From contig JAUPFV010000001.1 in NCBI GenBank assembly GCA_036936605.1, forward strand, positions 343,429,081 through 343,493,080: a DNA stretch of 64,000 bases, written 5' to 3'. Source of the stretch: Limnanthes douglasii subsp. nivea (lineage: Eukaryota; Streptophyta; Magnoliopsida; Brassicales; Limnanthaceae). The notes under the pieces are model-generated. The model did no database searches. It worked only from the letters and a program-made list of their open reading frames with translations, and was not told the origin of the DNA. Every line of letters begins with the position of its first letter. Within the stretch, counting starts at the first letter, position 1. Position numbers and translations under genes: made by a program. Below are positions 49,795-59,535 of this stretch, in pieces.

Positions 49795-51310
49795 CAAATA
49801 AATATCCACTCATTATCTTATTACCAGCTAGTACCCAAAATTGTATAGTACTAATTCAGATCCAAAAAGTGAACAAAAATACCATAAGTAGTATAAATAA
49901 TACTTTCTAGGTTTCAAACCTTTTTTTCCCTCATGAGAGCCATTAAACCTATTTAATTTTTAAAACCAAATACGAACCCACATTTACCCACAAACTCTTC
50001 CATTGCCTTCAATATACCTACGAAACCACAGACTCCGGTTACCATCGTCGATTATCATACTCCGTCGAAGCTAAATTCTGCATGGCGACCGTCGTCGATA
50101 CCCTCAGACGATTAACCCAGTGGCTATATACCAGTTGATAGCCATCATTTAAAGAAACCCAGTGAGTATACACTAGTGAAGAGACCAATGGAAGCCACAT
50201 TCAGGTACTGAATGTCTCATAAAGCTTAAGTATTTCTGTGTTTTCAAATTGAGTTTAAAGTGCATGTAGGGGGTTCATTACAATGGGTGCTGCTTAGTTA
50301 TACTGAAATTAGGTATTACGTTCGTGTATCAGATAGTAGGTTTTGGGTATTTTGTTGCCGACATTAGGTTTTGCAGTTGCATCACATGTGCTTCATTTTT
50401 TATGTGTTGTGTTGTCTCTCGGCTATAGTTTATTCAGTTGTTTCTGGGTTTAGTAGTTATGTTCTTATTTTCTAGTTTTCGTCAACGCGCATGTGAATTT
50501 TACAAAAAAAAAATGAATTTTCAATGTATCTACATTTTAACAACTCACATATTATCATATAGACATTCAAACAACTTTTTTTTTTTCGGAGGGAACCCGC
50601 AGCCGCTACTCAGAGTGCAATGAGTGCGCACAGGGTAAACCCTCAGTCTGACGCGATAGCCTGCAAACCAACGCCAGAAGGTAAACCACACAAGGTGACA
50701 GGCTCAACCGAGAAAGTGTATGTAGAGGGACTCGAACTCATGACCTTTTGGTCATAAGAATGCCTTACTCAACCAACTCGGCTACCCCCTTGGGGGCAAA
50801 AAATAAATTAATAAAAGAGTCTTAAGTTATATGTGTACAACCAATAGGCCAAAGGTGGCCACTACATTCAAACAACTTGCATCTTTATCTTATTGATAAT
50901 CGAAAAACTCACATCCTCTTAGGTTGTTGGTAAGAAGAACTTGCTCGTTTGTGTTGAACCATGGAAAAAATATTGTAGTCTAAAACAACTCGCACAAATG
51001 TTAGTTGTGCATTCAGTTTTGTTTAAAACTCTTGTGTTTAGTTTTTCAAATAACTTGCTCTGTTTAAGTTTCAAACAACTAGCCTTGTTAGTTTCAAATA
51101 GGTCGTTTGATTGTGTTTCCAAAAAACTCTCTTGTTATATTAACAAACAATTCGGAGTCAACCGTTGTGGTTTTATGTTTTTACAGACAATATGACTACG
51201 AAAGGAAACTTATACAGATCAGGATTAGAAAGCATCATAAATCTGATGAAAAAACCTGATTACCTCTGGTCACATGGAAGCTACAAAATACACACCTTTC
51301 GACATAATTT
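49795..51310 (+). mobile_element. 5' end of a second Mutator-like element carrying the same gene family
   Basis: It opens gagaaaagtac, identical to the outer end of the element at 4921, followed by a similar stretch with gtaccc. A splice acceptor (gtttttacag, then acaat) precedes an ATG at 51192. The first residues, MTTKGNLYRSGLESIIN, align with MTKTGVFYRSGLVGIIN at 3774. The distance from the end to ATG is about 1.1 kb in both once the SINE is removed. The element is cut after roughly 40 codons, where gypsy-derived sequence begins. Confidence 0.7.
50563..50878 (-). mobile_element. tRNA-derived SINE with 15-bp target-site duplication
   Basis: Acattcaaacaactt occurs at 50563-50577 and 50864-50878. 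Between them, on the minus strand, an A box TAGCCGAGTTGG (50773-50784) and a B box AGTTCGAGTCC (50728-50738) form an internal RNA polymerase III promoter of tRNA type. A 3' end of GCGGGTTCCCTCCG is followed by an A-run (T-run on the plus strand from 50576). This matches the general build of plant Au-like SINEs. Unusually, about 65 bases of AT-rich DNA lie between the SINE head (near 50797) and the right-hand duplication; they may be a 5' extension carried along with the insertion. Confidence 0.85.
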
Positions 51311-51731
51311 TGAAGGCGCCATTCATACTTTGACCAATGACAAGATTTCGCTCGAGGACTCGGTATCCCAAGCTGCACAGGAAAAAGCTGATCTGCTAAG
51401 GGAGCAGGAGGCAAAAATTCAAGCCAAAATTGATGCTTATACCAACAATGTGATAGATATTCAGGAAGAAATGTATGCCAAAGTGAAGTCGGACATGGTC
51501 TTGCTCTTTCACGAGAAGTTTCCGAAGAGAAATCTGGGAGACTTATGGACTTATGTAGAGTACGAAGACCTTCCCTTCCACATGATGGTTGATGGAGACA
51601 AGCATGATTACTCTAGTGATGACTCATCCGATGAGGAGGAGAATACCGGGGAGAGTCCAGATGAGGAAAATAATGACCTCAAGAAAAAGAAAACGAGCGA
51701 GGCTGAGCCATCTTCAAAGGCTCAGTCTTAG
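51187..51731 (+). pseudogene. Chimeric open frame: Mutator-gene exon 1 fused to gypsy antisense gene
   Basis: From the ATG at 51192 an uninterrupted frame of 179 codons starts with the N-terminus of the Mutator-borne gene (MTTKGNLYRSGLESIINLMK). From about 51310 it becomes the 3' half of the gypsy antisense gene: TLTNDKISLEDSVSQAAQEK, VKSDMVLLFHEKFPKR, NLGDLWTYVEYEDLP and an acidic tail ending EPSSKAQS. The corresponding residues at 62 kb are NLTTDKIALENAVTQATEEK, VKSDMVLLFHEKFPKR and EPSSKAQP. The exon is preceded by a splice acceptor and could in principle be expressed from the Mutator leader. I class it as a chimeric remnant; there is no evidence of function. The junction coordinate is approximate. 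Confidence 0.7.
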
Positions 51732-52236
51732 AGTATCAATTATATTTTCATTTTTGTTTTGTTTGAACCAAAGTCCTTGGATGGCCAAGGTATTTTTGTA
51801 ACTGTGTCCGGTCCTTGACCGTATAGATATTTTGTTTTGACAATTTAAAGTCCTTGGATGGCCAAGGAACTTCGGTTATTTTAATCGATATCTTTATCTT
51901 GCACAGCTCTTGCATTCTTTCATAGTTTTTTTCAATTTTGGTGGCTAACGTTTAAACAACCCTTAGTTATTTCATAAATATTCTAAAGTGAGAGTGTTTA
52001 AATTCTCCGATGACAAATGTTTAAGCAGTCATCACTTCTTCAATTCAATATGGCCGGTGTTTAATAAAAATTTGACAAGAAACAAAGTAAAAACACTCCG
52101 AATTTTTAAGAAGGCATCAAATTTTATAAAAGAGCCCGGACACCTCATTAAAACCTCCCCGTGCCACCAGGGTAGGAAAGAGTATGCCCCCAAATATTTA
52201 CATGAACTTTTAAACAAGTAAATATTTACATAGTTC
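51732..52236. repeat. Spacer between convergent antisense gene and integrase, with paired hairpins
   Basis: Aaagtccttggatggccaagg occurs twice (near 51768 and 51846); its core ccttgg-atgg-ccaagg is a short inverted repeat. Further right, gtgccaccagggtaggaaag and agtatgcccccaaatattta precede the integrase stop. The same blocks appear at 62440-62890, and ggcatactctttcctaccct appears in the plus-strand element near 31631, so this spacer is conserved across the family. Confidence 0.75.
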
Positions 52237-53612
52237 CTACTCCAAGTACATCCGGAGGTGCTCAATATTCCAAGGGTGATTCAAAATCCTTCCATCTTTG
52301 TCTTGGAGCCGATATGTTCCAGGATTAAGTTTTTCAATGACCACAAAGGGTCCTTCCCAAGTTGGAGCCAATTTACCGAACTGCCTCTCTTTAGTGTGTA
52401 GGAAAACTTTTCTCAACACCTTATCCCCCGGTTGAAAATCCCTTCTCTTGATTTTAGAAGCAAACCTGCTTCTCATCAAACCTTGATAGTGCACAGCTCT
52501 AAGGTGAGCCTTAACTCTTCTTTCCTCTATCAAGTCAAGTTGACCTCTGATAGCCCCCTCGTTAGCGTGTTTGGAGAAATTATGAACTCGAAATGAAGGG
52601 AGAGTTTCTTCTATGGGAGCTATGGCATCCATCCCATAGACCAAGGCAAAAGGTGATTCTTGTGTTGCAGCCCCAGGTGTAGTCCGGTAAGCCCACAAAA
52701 CTTTTTGCAAATAACTAGGCCATTTTCCAGCAGCCCCTTCTAAATTTTTCTTCAAACCGGATAGAATAGTCCTGTTAGCCACCTCAACCTGACCATTTGC
52801 TTGTGGATTGAAGGGTGAAGAGAAACAATGTTGTATACCTCTAGAGGCACAAAAACTTTCCATCTCCTTGTTGTCGAACTGTGGCCCATTGTCTGTTGTT
52901 ATCTTCTGTGGAACTCCAAATCTGCAACAGATATTGGATAGAATGAATTTTATGACAGCTTTTGACGTTGTACCTGCCAATGGAGCGGCTTCGATCCACT
53001 TTGAAAAATAATCAATAGCAACAATTATTGTCCTGCGTCCTCCGGATGCCATAGGTAAAGGTCCCACCAAATCCAACCCCCATCGAGCAAAAGGTATAGG
53101 CTCAGAAATTGACTCTAAAGGGATGGCTGGGATATGAATCTCATTGCTATATCTCTGGCATGGGTCACACCTCCTCACCAACTCCTTAGCATCTTGCATT
53201 ATAGAGGGCCAATAATACCCAGCCAACAAAACTCTCCTTGTTAGAGCCCTGAAACCATAGTGAGCTGATCCCTCATCATCATGTAATTCAGAGAGCACTA
53301 CTTGAGACTCATCGACCCCCAAACATCGTAAGAGGGGTTTAATGTAAGACTTCTTATAAAGAACATTTCTTAGGATGATAAAGCCACGAGCCTTGTACTT
53401 TACTTTTCTTGCTATTGATTTATCCGGAGGCAAGATGCCATCTGAAAGATATTGAAGGAGAGGAAACCTCCAATCTTGAGGCTGTTTTATCTGTATATCG
53501 AAGCTTTTTTCCTCCTTACCCATACTGAGTTGAATGGAAGGGCACTCCAGCACATGGATCCAAGGGTAAGATTCAGTATAGGCTATGGTTGCCAATGAGT
53601 CTACCAGTTCAT
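52237..53612 (-). pseudogene. Integrase of gypsy element 1 (open)
   Basis: An open frame of 452 codons (52237-53595) covers the end of the second RNase H and a complete integrase. The zinc finger reads HDDEGSAHYGF...CDPC. The catalytic core has D in LDLVGPLP, D in ITTDNGPQF and E in ANGQVEVANR. The C-terminal part, LRKVFLHTKERQFGKLAPTW and EGPFVVIEKLNPGTYRL, is the usual GPF-type tail, ending LRMYLE. Integrase would insert element DNA into the genome. This domain itself looks intact, but it belongs to a broken polyprotein, so it is listed as a pseudogene. Confidence 0.9.
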
Positions 53613-53946
53613 TTTCTGTTCGGGGTATGTGCTAATAAACAATGCTCTTGAACTTAAGTGCCACGTCTTTGAGAAGAAGTAAGTATTTTATTAGCTGCTC
53701 CTTTTTTGCTTCAGATTGACCTTGCGCCTGATGGATAAGAAGCTGAGAATCACTCATCAACTTGACCATTTTGGCTCCACAAATATGAGCTAACTTTAAA
53801 CCAGCTATAGCAGCTTCATATTCGGACTCATTATTAGAAGCCCTAAAAGCAAAACATGTAGCTTGGTAAATTTTGTCACCATACGGAGAGGTCAAGCATA
53901 CCCATGCACCACATCCCATAGTACTTGATCCACCATCTCCGGACAA
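53613..53946 (-). pseudogene. Second (archaeal-type) RNase H domain of gypsy element 1
   Basis: The segment reads SGDGGSSTMGCGAWVCLTSP, then FRASNNESEYEAAIAGLKLA, KLMSDSQLLIHQAQGQSEAK and, past a stop at 53632-53634, HIPRTENELVDSLATIAY. The acidic positions D (GDGG), E (NESEYEA), D (SDSQ) and D (LVDSLA) follow the DEDD order of archaeal/plant-type RNase H. Plant Tat-lineage elements characteristically carry this extra domain between the classical RNase H and integrase. Confidence 0.85.
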
Positions 53947-54477
53947 CCCAGAATTTTTTATCTTTCACATCAGTTGTTTGCTCTGTATCCCTACCTGAAT
54001 GGAATTCAACTAAGAAATCAGCCACAGCTTGGGCTTTGATTGCTGTCTGAGGAGAAAAATCAATATCGAAGTCCCCCAGTTCTACTGACCACTTAGTCAT
54101 TCTACTCGAAATGTCTGCCTTTTGAAGAACGTTTTTAAGGGAAAAGACGTCCGGACAATAATATGACGAGCCTGGAAATAAGGCCTCATCTTCCTTGCAG
54201 CAATCACCAGGGCTAATGCTAATCTTTCAAGCTTTAGATAGCGTTTTTCTGCATCTATCAAGCTCTTGCTGATGTAATACACCGGACGGGGATAATTATC
54301 TACTTCCCTCACCAATACAGCACTTATGGCACAACCGGAAACTGCCAAGTATATGAAGAGTGTCTCTCCATCAACAGGATTAAATAAAGTCTTGGGGGAG
54401 GACAGATGTTTTTTAATTTCATTAAAGGCATCATCACATTGTGAAGTCCAGTCGAATCCCTTTGCACCTTTTAAAGT
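53947..54477 (-). pseudogene. Classical RNase H domain of gypsy element 1
   Basis: After the nonsense codon at the end of the polymerase frame the reading continues TLKGAKGFDWTSQCDDAFNE, GETLFIYLAVSGCAISAVLV, REVDNYPRPVYYISKSLIDA and EKRYLKLERLALALVIAARK, typical of the connection/RNase H region. A frameshift near 54100 moves reading to MTKWSVELGDFDIDFSPQTA and KAQAVADFLVEF. A second shift separates it from the next RNase H. Confidence 0.85.
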
Positions 54478-55640
54478 TTAAAAGAACGGGGCACACCTGT
54501 CCGAAGACCTTGAAATGAATCGATTTAATGCAGCCAACCTCCCAGTCAACCTTTGTACTTTTTTAATATTCCGAGGAGGCTCCATTTGGAATAAAGCATT
54601 AAGCTGGTCCGGATCAGGCTGTATCCCTTGCTCACTTATTATATACCCCATGAATTTCCCGGATTGTACTCCAAACACACACTTCTCCGGATTTAGTTTC
54701 AAATTTACTTTTACTAAGTTAGCAAAAGTTTCTCGGAGATCTGCCAAGTGTAGCTCTTCGTCCATACTTTTTACCATCATGTCATCGATGTACACTTCCA
54801 TGTTTCTTCCAATTTGATCAGCAAAATATTTGTTTACTAACCTTTGATAAGTAACCCCAATATTTTTTAACCCAAATGGAATCACCTTGTAACAATGAAG
54901 GCCCCTATCAGTAACAAACGTAGTATTCTCCTGATCCTTCGGATCAACTTGAATCTGATTGTACCCGGAGAATGCATCCATGAAAGACAGCAGCTTGTTC
55001 CCAGATGTGGAATCCACCAACTGATCAATCTGGGGAACTGGGTACAAATCCTTTGGGCAAGCTCTGTTGAGATCTGTGAAATCGATACACATGCGCCACT
55101 TGCCATTTTTCTTTTTTACCAATACCGGATTTGCTGTCCATAAAGGGTACTGAGACTCCTTTATGTTCCCCATTTTAGTAAGCCTGTCGACTTCTTGAAC
55201 TATGGCATCAGCCTTTTCCTTCAAAAAAGCTCTTCTCTTTTGTACCACAGGTGCTATGTCTCTTCGGATGGACAGTTGGTGTGATATAATATCTGCTGGT
55301 ACCCCGGTAACATCAGCATTGCACCAAGCAAAAACATGCTAATGGTCTTTTAGGAACTTCAACATTTCACCTTTTAATTCCGATGTCATTTTGGACCTTA
55401 TCTTAACATTTTTTCCCTCTTCCAAAGAATGTGTCTCGACTTCTTCAACCGGTATTAAAACTCCAGGGGTCTGTCTGGGGTCATCAATTTCACCCTCACC
55501 CCCAGAAAGCCCCTCAAACTGTTATTCTTCATTGATACGAACTGCCCCCAACGTCCGAGGAGCCAGTGCTGTTGCATAACACTCTCTTGCTACCTTTTGG
55601 CTGCTCCGAACAACTCCCACTTGTCCTTGCATAGCGTATT
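54478..55640 (-). pseudogene. Reverse transcriptase of gypsy element 1
   Basis: The open frame 54478-55248 contains VKKKNGKWRMCIDFTDLNRA, CPKDLYPVPQIDQLVDSTSG, the active-site strand SFMDAFSGYNQI and the catalytic box VYIDDMMV, then LNPEKCVFGVQSGKFMGYII. Upstream, in the same frame past two stops, lies the protease-polymerase linker (TPGVLIPVEEVETHSLEEGK; LKGEMLKFLKDH). The frame ends with a nonsense TAA at 54478-54480 in what should be PFFKTLKG (one base from a lysine codon). It would copy element RNA into DNA in virus-like particles. Confidence 0.92.
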
Positions 55641-56572
55641 TTCAAACATTAGTGGACTATTGAGGCCACTGCATGCATCCTAGAGAGCCAAGACCTCCTT
55701 AGAATAGCATTATAACAAGTGGGACAATCCACTACGACAAACAGTATTCTAACCATCTTCTTAAAAGGGCCCTTGCCCAACAAAACCTCATCTTCGAACT
55801 CCCCAATCACATCTACAGAGCTTCCAATGAAACCCACAATTGACCTGTTCGAACGCTGAATTACCGCTGAATTCTTCGTATTTTTGTATGAAGTTAATAA
55901 AGAGGATATTGGCTGAACTCGCAGTATCCACCAAAATTCGTCTTATCTTATTGCCCCCGATGGATGATCCTATGACAACAGCATCTTCATGAGGGCCTGC
56001 TATATCCCTCAGGCCATCCTCATCGAAAAAAATGAAGGGAAATGGAATCTGCGATTGATAGGAAGTTATGCCTCCCTCCAGTTGGGTAGCTAAAGTATGA
56101 ACATGCTTCTTCCTCGAAGAAGCAGTGGGTGCTGTCATGGTATCCCCTCCGAAAATTGTGAGTGATTCAAAAACGTTAATAAGCCCGGACACTGTTTTGC
56201 AATGTTCCTCAATGGTACCCACTCTGTTTCGAGTTGGATCAGGGTCCAAGTACTCTGACTCTACATCGAATCTCTCGATTATCACCATAGCTCCCTCCGG
56301 AGCGGATGTGCCTGCATTGTTTGGACCAGCCCGATGAGCATTATCAGGCCTATTTCCTCCTCTTCTTTTCACATATGCTCCCAACTTTCCTCTTTCAATT
56401 AAATTATGGACTTCTTGCTTTAAAGCAATACAATCCTCGGTGGTATGGCCAGTATCATTATAATACTGACAGAAACAATTGTTACGATGCTCCCTAGGAG
56501 ATTGTAGCGCAGTCGGCCTTCTATAGTGTACTTCTTCCTTCGTTTTGTCATAAATGGTGGCTACATTTACTT
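55641..56572 (-). pseudogene. Zinc-knuckle and protease region of gypsy element 1
   Basis: Near 56430-56500 the segment NCFCQYYNDTGHTTEDC is the gag zinc knuckle. An open frame (55788-56384) holds the aspartic protease motif RRILVDTASSANILF. A frameshift at about 55830 moves the rest to DVIGEFEDEVLLGKGPFKK and VVVDCPTCYNAILRRSWL. Another shift near 56580 separates the zinc knuckle from gag. Related plant elements usually have DGGSS at the protease site; here it reads DTASS. Confidence 0.82.
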
Positions 56573-57874
56573 TTAATTCAGCAAACCACTTCGGTTGAAC
56601 CCAAGGCCCTCTCTTATTTCTAGATTATTGACTCTGGGCAGCGCAGCTGGCTGAGACTGAGCTTTGGCTCTGTTATGACCCTGCCCGGCCTCCCTTGCCT
56701 TGTTCCCGGACTGATTTTGGTTAGGGTTTGGTGCAGCCGGGGCAGACCTCATCTGCCTGTGCACCCTATTTTTCTTTGTTTCATCCATGTTAATTTGCTT
56801 TCCAACCTGATTCAGTAGACCTCCCCATGTCATGGCCTTTTTTCTAGTCACTGAATCAGCCAGATTTCCAGGGTTTAAGCCCTGCCTTAGGGAAGCTATT
56901 GCTACTTGTTCGAAGAAATCAGCCAACCCATTTTTGGTGTTTACAAAGCGACTTATATATTCCTTTAGAGATTCATTTGGTTCTTGGGCACAATGGATAA
57001 TTGTGTCTATATTGCCCTTCACCTCCTTACTTCCAACAAACTGCCTCCGGAAGGCCACCCAGAAGGTATCAAAATTTCTGATGCACCCCTGTGGTAGGCT
57101 GTTATACCACTTCAAGGCACTCCCCATAAAGGATTGGGAGAATGCTCTACAAAGAAACTTGTCGTCGTCATCAAAATTCATCATGAAATTTTTGAATTGT
57201 TCTAGGTGATTGCCCGGGTCTTTACTGCCATCGTATTTCTCCATTTTTGTACTATCAAACCTCTTGGGGAGGTTTCCGGACAGAATCTTAGACGACAATG
57301 GAGATTGTCTCCAATTCCGGCCACGACTGAAAACAGTATCCTTGTTAGGAGTTGCAAAGATACCTGGCTCGTCATGGAAGGCAAAAGGATCCACCAGCAT
57401 CCGATCTATGTGTCTCCGGCTATGAGACGATCCTTTGCCTATATGCCTCTTTAACTTTCCATGTCTATCCCTCTTTCTTGAATACTTCTTAACCAACTTT
57501 TGTTTATTTTTAGATCGGCCCTCATCACTGCTGGATGACAAGGACTCTTCAATTCTATCTTCGCCCGAGGAGCTACTACAAGATTCTGAGTCTGAATCAG
57601 AGCTCTCCACCGGCTTAGACCTGTGAGACTTTTTAGAGCTAGCATGAGTCTTCTTCGTACTTACATGGGTTTTCGATGGCTCATGCTCTCTAGGGTTGTT
57701 AGTATGATGAGAAACTGATGCCTTTGACTTCTCGTTTATGCCCATCTTTGCCCTCTCTGCCCTCAGAGCTTCTATCTCGCCTTTTAACCTATCACGTTCC
57801 TCGATGGTATATTCATCATTTTCTCCCACCACTTCAAGCAAAGCTGGTGGTACTTCTGGTGCGTCCGGATTCAT
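56573..57874 (-). CDS. gag (capsid) of gypsy element 1
   Basis: This is a continuous 433-codon frame from MNPDAPEVPP, 76 bases inside the 5' LTR. The order is an acidic/coiled-coil N-terminus (about residues 15-45), a lysine- and serine-rich stretch (about 45-160, KKTHASSKKSHRSKPVESS), and the retrotransposon gag domain at about 215-340 (KMEKYDGSKDPGNHLEQFKN, SALKWYNSLPQGCIRNF, FRRQFVGSKEVKG, ASLRQGLNPGNL). A glutamine/asparagine-rich tail follows. Gag forms the particle in which reverse transcription occurs. The frame itself is intact, but it should read on into the zinc knuckle and instead stops at 56573 after a frameshift. Confidence 0.88.
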   Translation of the reverse strand: MNPDAPEVPPALLEVVGENDEYTIEERDRLKGEIEALRAERAKMGINEKSKASVSHHTNNPREHEPSKTHVSTKKTHASSKKSHRSKPVESSDSDSESCSSSSGEDRIEESLSSSSDEGRSKNKQKLVKKYSRKRDRHGKLKRHIGKGSSHSRRHIDRMLVDPFAFHDEPGIFATPNKDTVFSRGRNWRQSPLSSKILSGNLPKRFDSTKMEKYDGSKDPGNHLEQFKNFMMNFDDDDKFLCRAFSQSFMGSALKWYNSLPQGCIRNFDTFWVAFRRQFVGSKEVKGNIDTIIHCAQEPNESLKEYISRFVNTKNGLADFFEQVAIASLRQGLNPGNLADSVTRKKAMTWGGLLNQVGKQINMDETKKNRVHRQMRSAPAAPNPNQNQSGNKAREAGQGHNRAKAQSQPAALPRVNNLEIREGLGFNRSGLLN

Positions 57875-57924
57875 TCAGACTAGTTTTTCGGATGGTTTTG
57901 AATGCTATATTCAGGCACCGTCGT

Positions 57925-57949
57925 GCTCCCACTGTGGTCGCCAATTTGG
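57925..57949 (-). other. Primer-binding region of gypsy element 1
   Basis: Directly inside the 5' LTR the minus strand reads CAAATTGGCGACCACAGTGG. The position and the TGGCGAC core fit tRNA-primed Tat-type elements. I did not assign the tRNA. Confidence 0.6.
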
Positions 57950-58390
57950 TGTGGTTTATTTTCGTTTGAGGGTAATTTTGTAACTTTGTCTAGAGTTTTA
58001 TGGAATTTTGTGAGTATTTAATGTTTAGGTAGAATGTAGAGGGAGAATCGAGCTGCTTGGTTGTATTTAATTTTCATTACCCTCGTTTAATGTAGGTGGT
58101 TGGGTATTTATACCCTTTTTCTTTTAGGCCATATGGGCTTTCGGGTTGTGTTTTTATGGATTCGGGTCGAGTTCAAAGATCCATTAGCTTTTAAGTAAAC
58201 AAGTGATTAGTTTAATCATGAAGTGATTAGTTTAATCATGAAGTGATTATGTTTTTAATACTTTAGTTCTGTTCGGACAGTTTTAGTAAATGGAGGTTGT
58301 CTGAATCACCCCTGTCCGGTTAGATGGATTGTGTCCGAATTACCCCTGTCTGGCTCTTATCAAAAGTGGTGACAAAAACCGGACTCATCA
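57950..58390 (-). mobile_element. 5' LTR of gypsy element 1
   Basis: It is a 441-base LTR starting TGATGAGTCCGG on the minus strand and ending CCACA. It aligns with the LTR at 58631-59100 through cattaccc, ggtatttat, gggctttcgggt and the terminal ggactcatca, but is well diverged from it. It contains a tandem 20-base phrase (agtgattagtttaatcatga) at about 58202-58250. Confidence 0.85.
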
Positions 58391-58630
58391 GATAATAATG
58401 AGAGTTGTATTGTATAGTAGACATGTTATTTTTTTTGTAATTGTCATATAATAGACTATGTGTTTCATTTGTATATTATGTATGTTATTTTTTTTACTAT
58501 ATTACACCAAACATACGAGTTCTCGATTAATAAACATGTTATTTTATTGCATACTGAACCATGTAAGTTCTTGCATATTTGACCATGCTAGTTTCGTTAT
58601 ATTAAACATGTGACTTGTCTTATAACATGG
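58391..58630. other. AT-rich DNA between two gypsy elements
   Basis: These 240 bases separate the 5' LTR of element 1 from the 3' LTR of element 2. The sequence contains gacatgttattttttt repeats (near 58422, 58477, 58534) and no gene. It may be host DNA or remains of an older element. Confidence 0.6.
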
Positions 58631-59100
58631 TGAGGATAATAACCGCCTGAGGGTAGGCCAGTAATTTCAAGTGGAGTTTTAAGGTGGTGTATGGGTGTTT
58701 AACGGTGGTGTGTGGGTGTTTAACGGTTAGAGTAGAAAGTAGAGAGATGATTAAGCAGCTTGGTAGTAGTTAATTCTCATTACCCCTAGTTAATGCGGGT
58801 GGTTAGGTATTTATAGTATAATTTTTGGGCCCTTATGGGCTTTCGGGTCATGTTTAATGGACTCGGGTCATGTTTAAAGACCAATGAGCTCTAAGTAGGA
58901 GAGCAAGTAGCTTAGTCAAGAAGTGTTTAGGTTTTTTAGTACTTTTGTCATAGTTCGAACAGCCTTAAGTTCACAGTGTTCACAGAAATCTGTTCGGTCC
59001 AAATATCATGTTCGATCCATGTCCATGTAACATGTCCGGTATTCGGAGAGACTAGACCGATTTGCCCTGTCCGGGGACCATCCTGAATTCGGACTCATCA
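58631..59100 (-). mobile_element. 3' LTR of gypsy element 2, with adjacent polypurine tract
   Basis: It is a 470-base LTR ending ggactcatca at 59100 (TGATGAGTCCGAATTC on the minus strand). The adjacent internal sequence ggagccccttttttag reads CTAAAAAAGGGGCTCC on the minus strand, a convincing polypurine tract. A 21-base phrase with gggtgtttaacggtgg is tandemly repeated near 58684-58726. Confidence 0.85.
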
Positions 59101-59428
59101 GGAGCCCCTTTTTTAGGTGTTTGAGCAAGTATTCGTGTCAAAGAACTGAAAAACAGTCCGATGTCTGAAGTGGTTTTCAATCCGGACAGATCTATGGGTA
59201 TACCCGGACAGGTTAAACTTTACGAATTCATAACGGTTTTTGCCAGAGTTAGTGGGACACGTGTCGCCTTCTGATTGGACACTCCAGCCGTTTTTTCACC
59301 TTGAATTTCGCACCATCTTCTTTAACAAGTAACCTCTTTAATTACAAGTAGTGACATCAACGCCGTCTTTTAATCATTGCCAAACTTTTCGAATTCTCCT
59401 AGGAATCAACTCCTTTTCTCAGTTTCAC

Positions 59429-59435
59429 TATAAAT
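59429..59435 (+). promoter_or_regulatory. TATA-like box for the antisense gene
   Basis: Tataaat lies 101 bases before the ATG at 59536. It is followed by a pyrimidine-rich leader (ctttctctctctaaag), as is usual for plant promoters. It is oriented against the element's own genomic transcript. The role is inferred. Confidence 0.45.
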
Positions 59436-59535
59436 TCAAACTCATTTTCCACTGTTTTACCATCTCTTTCACATTTACTCTGCAAATTTACTCAGAGCTT
59501 TCTCTCTCTAAAGCAAAAAGTTTCTTTGGCAGTTT

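Larger units (their letters stand above)
51310..58390 (-). mobile_element. Ty3/gypsy (Tat-type) retrotransposon 1, 3' end lost
   Basis: On the minus strand the order is 5' LTR (57950-58390), primer-binding region, gag, protease, reverse transcriptase, RNase H, a second RNase H, integrase, spacer, antisense gene remnant. Two RNase H domains, gag-pol in one former frame, and an antisense gene behind integrase are features of the Tat lineage. The 3' LTR and the 5' half of the antisense gene are missing; at about 51310 the element is joined to a Mutator-like element. Scattered single stops and frameshifts make it non-autonomous. Confidence 0.88.

Noticed and set aside
50728..50784. Apparent tRNA gene (A and B boxes)
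   Set aside because: No cloverleaf; boxes belong to a SINE with A-tail and target-site duplication.
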